Assembly (NCBI GenBank): GCA_023399375.1
Contig: JAEWPX010000173.1
Coordinates: 32,494-96,493 of the forward strand
DNA length: 64,000 bases
Direction of reading: 5' to 3'
From: Pseudomonadota bacterium
GTDB taxonomy: Bacteria; Desulfobacterota; Desulfovibrionia; Desulfovibrionales; Desulfovibrionaceae
Shown: piece after piece, positions 58,967-64,000 of the stretch
How the letters are laid out: each line of letters opens with the position of its first letter
Position numbering within the stretch: position 1 is the stretch's first letter
Notes under the pieces: model-generated
Database searches by the model: none
Told to the model about the DNA's origin: nothing
What the model saw: the letters and a program-made list of their open reading frames with translations, nothing else
Program-made: the position numbers and the translations under genes

Positions 58967-60376
58967 TCAGTGACCGGGGACGCCCGGGCAGGACGTTTCC
59001 GGATCGACGGGTTCCCCCACGCCTTCCCCGCCGTCCGTGCCGTTGCCGGCCAGGCGCAGCACGATGAAGCCGATGAGGCCCGACGCCGTGGACGCCGCCA
59101 GGACCGCCAGCTTGGCCTTGGCGTCCAGGGCGCTCTGGTCGCCGAAGGCCAGGCCGGCGATGAAGATGGACATGGTGAAGCCTATGCCTGCCAGGCAGGC
59201 CACGCCGGCGTAATGGCGCAGCCGCACGCCGGGCGCGAGACGCGCCCAGCCGAATTTGAACATGGCCAGGCAGACCCCGAAAATCCCGGTCAGTTTGCCG
59301 ACGACGAGGCCGAGCACGATCCCAACGGCCACGGGCTCGCCGAAGATGCCGCCGATTTCGCCGCCAAAGGGCACGCCGGCGTTGGCCAGGGCGAAAACGG
59401 GCATGACGGCGTAGGCCACGAACGGATGCAGGGCGTGCTCGATGCGCGAAAGCGGCGCGCCGGCCTTGCGGCAGGCCAGTTCGATCTCCTCCAGGGCGGC
59501 GATCTGCGCCTTGTTGGCAAGAAGCGGCTGCCCCCCGTCGTCCGCCCGCGCGAAACAGCCGAGATGCCGGCGCGCGCGCGCCGCGAACGCTGCGGCCGAA
59601 ATACGCGTGCGGGCCGGAATGGTCATGGCCGCGAGCACCCCGGCGATGGTGGCGTGCACGCCCGATTTGAGAAATGCCAGCCACAACGCCGCGCCGAGGA
59701 GCATGTACACGGCGGGATGGCGCACGCCCATGACGTTGGCCGCGAGCATGGCCAGCAGCATGCCGCCTCCGAGCAGCAGGGAAAAAAGCGAGATGTCGCC
59801 GCTGTAGAAGACGGCGATGACCAGCACCGCGCCGATGTCGTCCACGATGGCCACGGCGGCCAGGAACACCTTGAGGCTCGCCGGGGCGCGGCTGCCAAGC
59901 AGCGACAGGATGCCGAGGGCGAAGGCGATGTCCGTGGCCATGGGCACGCCCCAGCCGGAAAGGGACGGCAGGCCGTGGTTGACCGCGGCGTAGATCGCAG
60001 CCGGAACGGCCATGCCCCCCACGGCCGCGGCTACGGGCAGGGCGGCCTGGCTCGGGGAATTGAGCTCGCCGACGAGGATTTCCCGTTTGATCTCGAGCCC
60101 CACCGTGAAAAAAAAGACCGCCATCAGGCCGTCGTTGATCCAGTGCAACAGCGTCTTGGACAGGACGTAGTCGCCGATGCCCACGGTCACGTGCGTCTCC
60201 CACAGCGCGACATAGGACGAGGCATAGGGCGAATTGGCCCAGAGGAGGGCAATAACCGTGCAGGCGATCAGCACGAGGCCTCCCGAGGCCTCCACGCGGC
60301 TGAAGCGGATGATCGGGGCCAGGGCCTGTTCAATGAGAGGCGCGCGGGTCACGGACACGCCGCTTGTGTTGTTCAT
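58967..60376 (-). CDS. nhaA: Na+/H+ antiporter NhaA
   Basis: 469 residues, twelve helices. Marks of the family are LLHWINDGLMAVFFFTVGLEIKRE near residue 80, MATDIAFALGILSLLGSR near 150 (with the functional Asp) and AIVDDIGAVLVIAVFYSGD near 185 (DD pair of the ion site). It uses the proton gradient to expel Na+ and control pH. The ATG at 60376 follows GGGAG. The protein has about 80 residues more than E. coli NhaA, mostly in an insertion before LEEIELACRKAGAPL and a Pro/Gly-rich tail. An unusually long upstream leader may carry regulation. Confidence 0.94.
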   Translation of the reverse strand: MNNTSGVSVTRAPLIEQALAPIIRFSRVEASGGLVLIACTVIALLWANSPYASSYVALWETHVTVGIGDYVLSKTLLHWINDGLMAVFFFTVGLEIKREILVGELNSPSQAALPVAAAVGGMAVPAAIYAAVNHGLPSLSGWGVPMATDIAFALGILSLLGSRAPASLKVFLAAVAIVDDIGAVLVIAVFYSGDISLFSLLLGGGMLLAMLAANVMGVRHPAVYMLLGAALWLAFLKSGVHATIAGVLAAMTIPARTRISAAAFAARARRHLGCFARADDGGQPLLANKAQIAALEEIELACRKAGAPLSRIEHALHPFVAYAVMPVFALANAGVPFGGEIGGIFGEPVAVGIVLGLVVGKLTGIFGVCLAMFKFGWARLAPGVRLRHYAGVACLAGIGFTMSIFIAGLAFGDQSALDAKAKLAVLAASTASGLIGFIVLRLAGNGTDGGEGVGEPVDPETSCPGVPGH

Positions 60377-60676
60377 GATGCTCCCGAGGGTATTCTGATG
60401 GAGTTCTGCTATAGAATTGGATGCGCGTCTCCGGCGGCGCTGTCGCATCGTGGCGAGGGGCGTCTTCAAAACGGCTGCTGCAACCGGGTTTCCCAATTAA
60501 ATACCGTAGGCATCGGCCGCGGGCAAGAAAATCCGAACAGGGCCGCGGAGAGGCCCTTTGCCGGAGCGCCCCCTTGCCCGGGCTGAAAACATGCCCATTT
60601 CCAGAAAACAAACGGCGCGCGCCAAGGCAGGGTCGACTACCGTGGCAGAGAGTAAGCGCGCGCCAAAGGAGGCGTT
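60377..60676. other. Divergent intergenic region between nhaA and DUF3096 gene
   Basis: 300 bp. On the nhaA side there is an AT-rich stretch near 60497-60510 that could hold the promoter. On the other side GGCGCGCGCC (60613-60622) and GCGCGCGCC (60656-60664) bracket a 33-base segment. Weak GC palindromes are present throughout, but I see no gene. Confidence 0.5.
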
Positions 60677-60820
60677 ATGCAGATGGTCTTTTCACTGCAA
60701 CCGCTCATCGCCCTCATCGCCGGCATCCTGATCCTCATCATGCCGCGCCTGCTCAATCTGGTCGTGGCCATCTACCTGATCGTGATCGGCATCTTGGGCC
60801 TGACCCACGGCAGGTTCTAG
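60677..60820 (+). CDS. DUF3096-like tiny membrane protein
   Basis: 47 residues: MQMVFSLQPLIALIAGILIL, IMPRLLNLVVAIYLIVIGIL and a short tail GLTHGRF. Two closely packed hydrophobic segments with a Pro-Arg turn match DUF3096 (small two-helix proteins). AAAGGAGG lies four to five bases before the ATG. Function is unknown. It is separated from dus by 104 bp. Confidence 0.75.
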   Translation: MQMVFSLQPLIALIAGILILIMPRLLNLVVAIYLIVIGILGLTHGRF

Positions 60821-60924
60821 CGCATTGCCCGGTACAGGGCATTGCGCGCTTCGCCGGGGCGACCGGGCCTTCCCCGTTGCCCCCCGCCCCGGCTTGGGGT
60901 AAAGGCCGCCGAGGATTTTCGACC

Positions 60925-61908
60925 ATGCCGTCCCTGCCCTTTTCCCCCGACGCCCCGTGGCTTGCGCCCCTGGCCGGCTTTTCCGACCTTCCCTTCCGGC
61001 TGTTGTGCCGGGAGCTCGGGGCGGCCGCTGCCGTGACGGAAATGGTCAGCGCCAAGGGGCTTTTCTACGACTCGCGCAACACCAGGCGGCTGCTCGCCAC
61101 CCACTCGGACGACGCGCCGCTCGTGGTGCAATTGTTCGGCGCCGAGCCCGAGTACCTGCGCCGGGCCGTGCGCGAACTGGCGGGCGACGGCTATGCCTTT
61201 TTCGACCTCAACTGCGGCTGTTCCGTGCGCAAGGTCGTCAAGACCGGGGCCGGCGCGGCGCTTCTCGGCGATCCCGAGCGCCTCGTGGCCTGCGCCGCGG
61301 CCATGGCGGAAGTCGCCGGCCCGGGCCGGGTCGGCGTCAAGCTGCGCCTGGGGCCCAAACCGCCCGATTTTACGGCCCTGCCCTTGGCCCGGCGTCTGGC
61401 CGGGGTCGGCATCGCGTGGTTTGCGCTCCATCCCCGCCATGCGAGCCAGGGCTTTTCCGGCACGGCCGACGCGGGCAGGCTCGCTGCCTTCGTCGCCGCC
61501 TCGCCCTTGCCGGTGCTCGCCAGCGGCGACCTCATGACCGCATCCGACGCCGTGGCGCGCCTTGGTGCAACCCGCGCGGCCGGGGTCATGTACGCCCGCG
61601 GCGCACTTTGCGACCCGCGCGTCTTCACCCGCCACATCAACCATTTCCGCAGCGCTTGCGGCGAAGCGCCGCCGCAGCCGCCCCCCCTTTGCGACGTGGT
61701 GCGCCGCCACGCCGCGCTTTGCCGCGAACACGCCGACGACAGGCGGGCGCTGCTGCGCATGCGCACCGCCGTGCCCCGCTACCTGCGCGAGCTTCCCGGC
61801 TGCCGCGCCTTGCGCGACAGGCTTTGTCACTGTACATCCTGGGAGGAGCTCGACGCCATCATCGACGCGGCCGAGGCTTTAGCCGCCGCTTCCGGAGAGA
61901 CCGCATGA
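60925..61908 (+). CDS. dus: tRNA-dihydrouridine synthase
   Basis: 327 residues. FMN-barrel start WLAPLAGFSDLPFRLLCRELGAAAAVTEMVSA, then the catalytic cysteine region FFDLNCGCSVRKVVKTGAGAALL near residue 92 and VKLRLG. It reduces uridines in tRNA D-loops using NADPH. GAGGA precedes ATG 60925 at nine bases. The stop overlaps the ispH start in ATGA. The catalytic Cys is in NCGCS, close to the usual NCGCP, with Ser in place of Pro. Confidence 0.9.
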   Translation: MPSLPFSPDAPWLAPLAGFSDLPFRLLCRELGAAAAVTEMVSAKGLFYDSRNTRRLLATHSDDAPLVVQLFGAEPEYLRRAVRELAGDGYAFFDLNCGCSVRKVVKTGAGAALLGDPERLVACAAAMAEVAGPGRVGVKLRLGPKPPDFTALPLARRLAGVGIAWFALHPRHASQGFSGTADAGRLAAFVAASPLPVLASGDLMTASDAVARLGATRAAGVMYARGALCDPRVFTRHINHFRSACGEAPPQPPPLCDVVRRHAALCREHADDRRALLRMRTAVPRYLRELPGCRALRDRLCHCTSWEELDAIIDAAEALAAASGETA

Positions 61909-62768
61909 AACTGCTTCGCGCCCAGACCGCCGGATTCTGCATGGGGGTCGACCTGGCGCTCAAAAAACTCGCCTCCCTCATCGACACGCCGCGGAATTCC
62001 GAGGCCAAGGACAGAGGCATCCTCACCTTCGGCCCCATCATCCACAATCCGCAGGTGCTCGAAGAGTATGCGGCCAAGGGCGTGCGCGTGGTCAACGATC
62101 CGGCCGACATCGCGCCCGGGGCCACGGTGGTCATCCGGGCCCATGGCATACCCGAGCCCGTACGCCAGGCCATCAAGACGCGCGGCGCGACCATCGTGGA
62201 TGCCACCTGCCCCAAGGTGAAGAAGGCGCAGACGCTGATCGCCTCTCAGGCCAGGCACGGCAAGGTGCTGCTTCTTTTCGGCGAAGAGGACCATCCCGAG
62301 GTCAAGGGACTTCTAAGCTACGCCACGGCCGGAGCGCATGTCTTCGGCTCCATGGACGAACTGGAACGCCTGGAGCTGCCCCACGGCCCGTCCTATTTCC
62401 TGGCCGCCCAGACCACCCAGGACGAGCAGGAATTCTTGCGCATCCGCGACTACCTGAAGGCCCGCCCGGGCGCGGAACTCACCGTGCTCTCCACCATCTG
62501 CAACGCCACCATGAACCGCCAACAGGAAGCCATGGACATGGCCGCGCTCGTGGACTTCATGGTCGTGGTCGGCGGGCGGGAATCGGGCAACACCCGCCGG
62601 CTCGCGCAGGTGGCCCGGGCCGCGGGCACGGACTGCGTGCACGTGGAGACCGCCGACGAACTTACGCCGGACATGGTCGCGGGCAAACGCACAATCGGCT
62701 TGACAGCCGGCGCTTCAACCCCCAAGACAATAATTGACCGTGTGCAGAAGGTGCTGGAATCGTTTTGA
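61905..62768 (+). CDS. ispH: 4-hydroxy-3-methylbut-2-enyl diphosphate reductase
   Basis: 287 residues. The three cluster cysteines are at TAGFCMGVDLALKKL (N-terminus), VDATCPKVKKAQTL near 98 and LSTICNATMNRQQEA near 195; GPIIHNPQVLEEY and RAHGIPEPV are substrate motifs. It is the last enzyme of the MEP isoprenoid route and holds a [4Fe-4S] cluster. The ATG overlaps the dus stop in ATGA. It supplies precursors for menaquinone and undecaprenol. Confidence 0.96.
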   Translation: MKLLRAQTAGFCMGVDLALKKLASLIDTPRNSEAKDRGILTFGPIIHNPQVLEEYAAKGVRVVNDPADIAPGATVVIRAHGIPEPVRQAIKTRGATIVDATCPKVKKAQTLIASQARHGKVLLLFGEEDHPEVKGLLSYATAGAHVFGSMDELERLELPHGPSYFLAAQTTQDEQEFLRIRDYLKARPGAELTVLSTICNATMNRQQEAMDMAALVDFMVVVGGRESGNTRRLAQVARAAGTDCVHVETADELTPDMVAGKRTIGLTAGASTPKTIIDRVQKVLESF

Positions 62769-62795
62769 CCAACCGCCCGACGCCGGGAGACCTCC

Positions 62796-63791
<996 letters not shown>

Positions 63792-63827
63792 GGCCCCCCC
63801 GCTCCCGCTGCCAGCCGCTTTCCGGCA

Positions 63828-63854
63828 TCCCGTTTCCGTCCTCCGGGATTTTCG
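63828..63854 (+). terminator. Weak terminator candidate after cheV-type gene
   Basis: ATCCCG (63828-63833) pairs with CGGGAT (63845-63850) over an 11-base loop, followed by TTT. The short stem keeps confidence low. Confidence 0.3.
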
Positions 63855-63960
63855 GGTGCAGCACCTTCCTACCCGGGATTTCCACGCTTGGGTGGGTGAT
63901 TCCGTCTTTCCATCTTGTAACCACAGCCAGAAACGCGGCGACGCCACTTGCGGGCCCGCG

Positions 63961-64000
63961 CGCGATGTTCGCGCGCGCCGTGTTGCGCGCGGACATCGCG
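63961..64000. repeat. 16-bp near-perfect inverted repeat at window edge
   Basis: CGCGATGTTCGCGCGC and GCGCGCGGACATCGCG pair over an 8-base loop with one G-U-type mismatch, ending exactly at the last base of the window. It may be part of a larger element or a terminator for an unseen convergent gene. Confidence 0.5.

Overview
The window reads as a stretch of chromosome from a high-GC sulfate-reducing Desulfovibrionota bacterium, most like the Desulfovibrio/Solidesulfovibrio group. The clues are a type I tetraheme cytochrome c3 (38108-38575, heme motifs CX2CH, CX4CH, CX2CH, CX4CH), a two-gene minimal SUF iron-sulfur assembly pair, a futalosine-route menaquinone gene (mqnC), an FmdE protein beside a FecCD-type importer, and about two-thirds G+C with GC-rich codon use almost everywhere. 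I saw no rRNA, tRNA, insertion sequence, prophage or CRISPR array. Coding density is high and most genes are housekeeping genes in short, tightly packed operons.

Region by region. 1-8963: a SurA-like lipoprotein coupled to mfd, a lone cheW, an exported OB-like protein, an M29 aminopeptidase, infA and a beta-CASP ribonuclease-like protein. 9124-13408: a LOG-family protein, a GNAT, a DUF488 protein, a methyltransferase-like protein, a small lipoprotein and two exported proteins, one with Sel1 repeats. 13466-17820: the branched-chain amino acid operon yggT-DUF167-DUF465-ilvB-ilvN-ilvC, all on the minus strand. 18047-20254: a HAD phosphatase, two Desulfovibrio-type hypotheticals and a divergent tatA.

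20335-28302 is a long minus-strand run: bamD, a weakly HisD-like protein, a second EF-G, an acyltransferase, rsmD, coaD, miaA and a TPR-amidase. The genes are joined by ATGA overlaps or short gaps. 28505-32025 carries fbp-tsaD-trxA-trxB. 32196-37246 carries a sensor-like lipoprotein, a set of ftsB, TPR and unknown genes, pgsA, an Mrp/ApbC ATPase and pcm.

37396-44853 is mostly plus strand: a CBS-domain protein, cytochrome c3 with a good promoter and terminator, a VOC-cyclase-GT87 overlapping trio, and then a FecCD-type ABC importer (permease, ATPase, binding protein) ending in fmdE. The importer has an unusual cluster of AATCGT half-sites over its start. 44869-51253 holds an M24 peptidase, an EamA transporter, mqnC, a CoA-binding protein, a YkgJ-DnaJ pair, an exported protein and a DUF2087 protein. 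51521-53461 is the minimal sufCB operon, followed by a lone receiver protein and a second acyltransferase.

55292-58869 looks like accessory DNA: two small unknown genes, an ADP-ribosylglycohydrolase-family protein with altered metal-site motifs, an AT-rich orphan gene coding for a receiver domain joined to two C-terminal membrane helices, and a DUF364 protein. The window closes with nhaA, a tiny DUF3096 membrane protein, a dus-ispH-cheV run and a 16-bp inverted repeat at the right edge. The least explained parts are the AT-rich receiver-membrane gene with its neighbours, the importer/FmdE module with its putative operator, and a palindromic element found twice just after stop codons.
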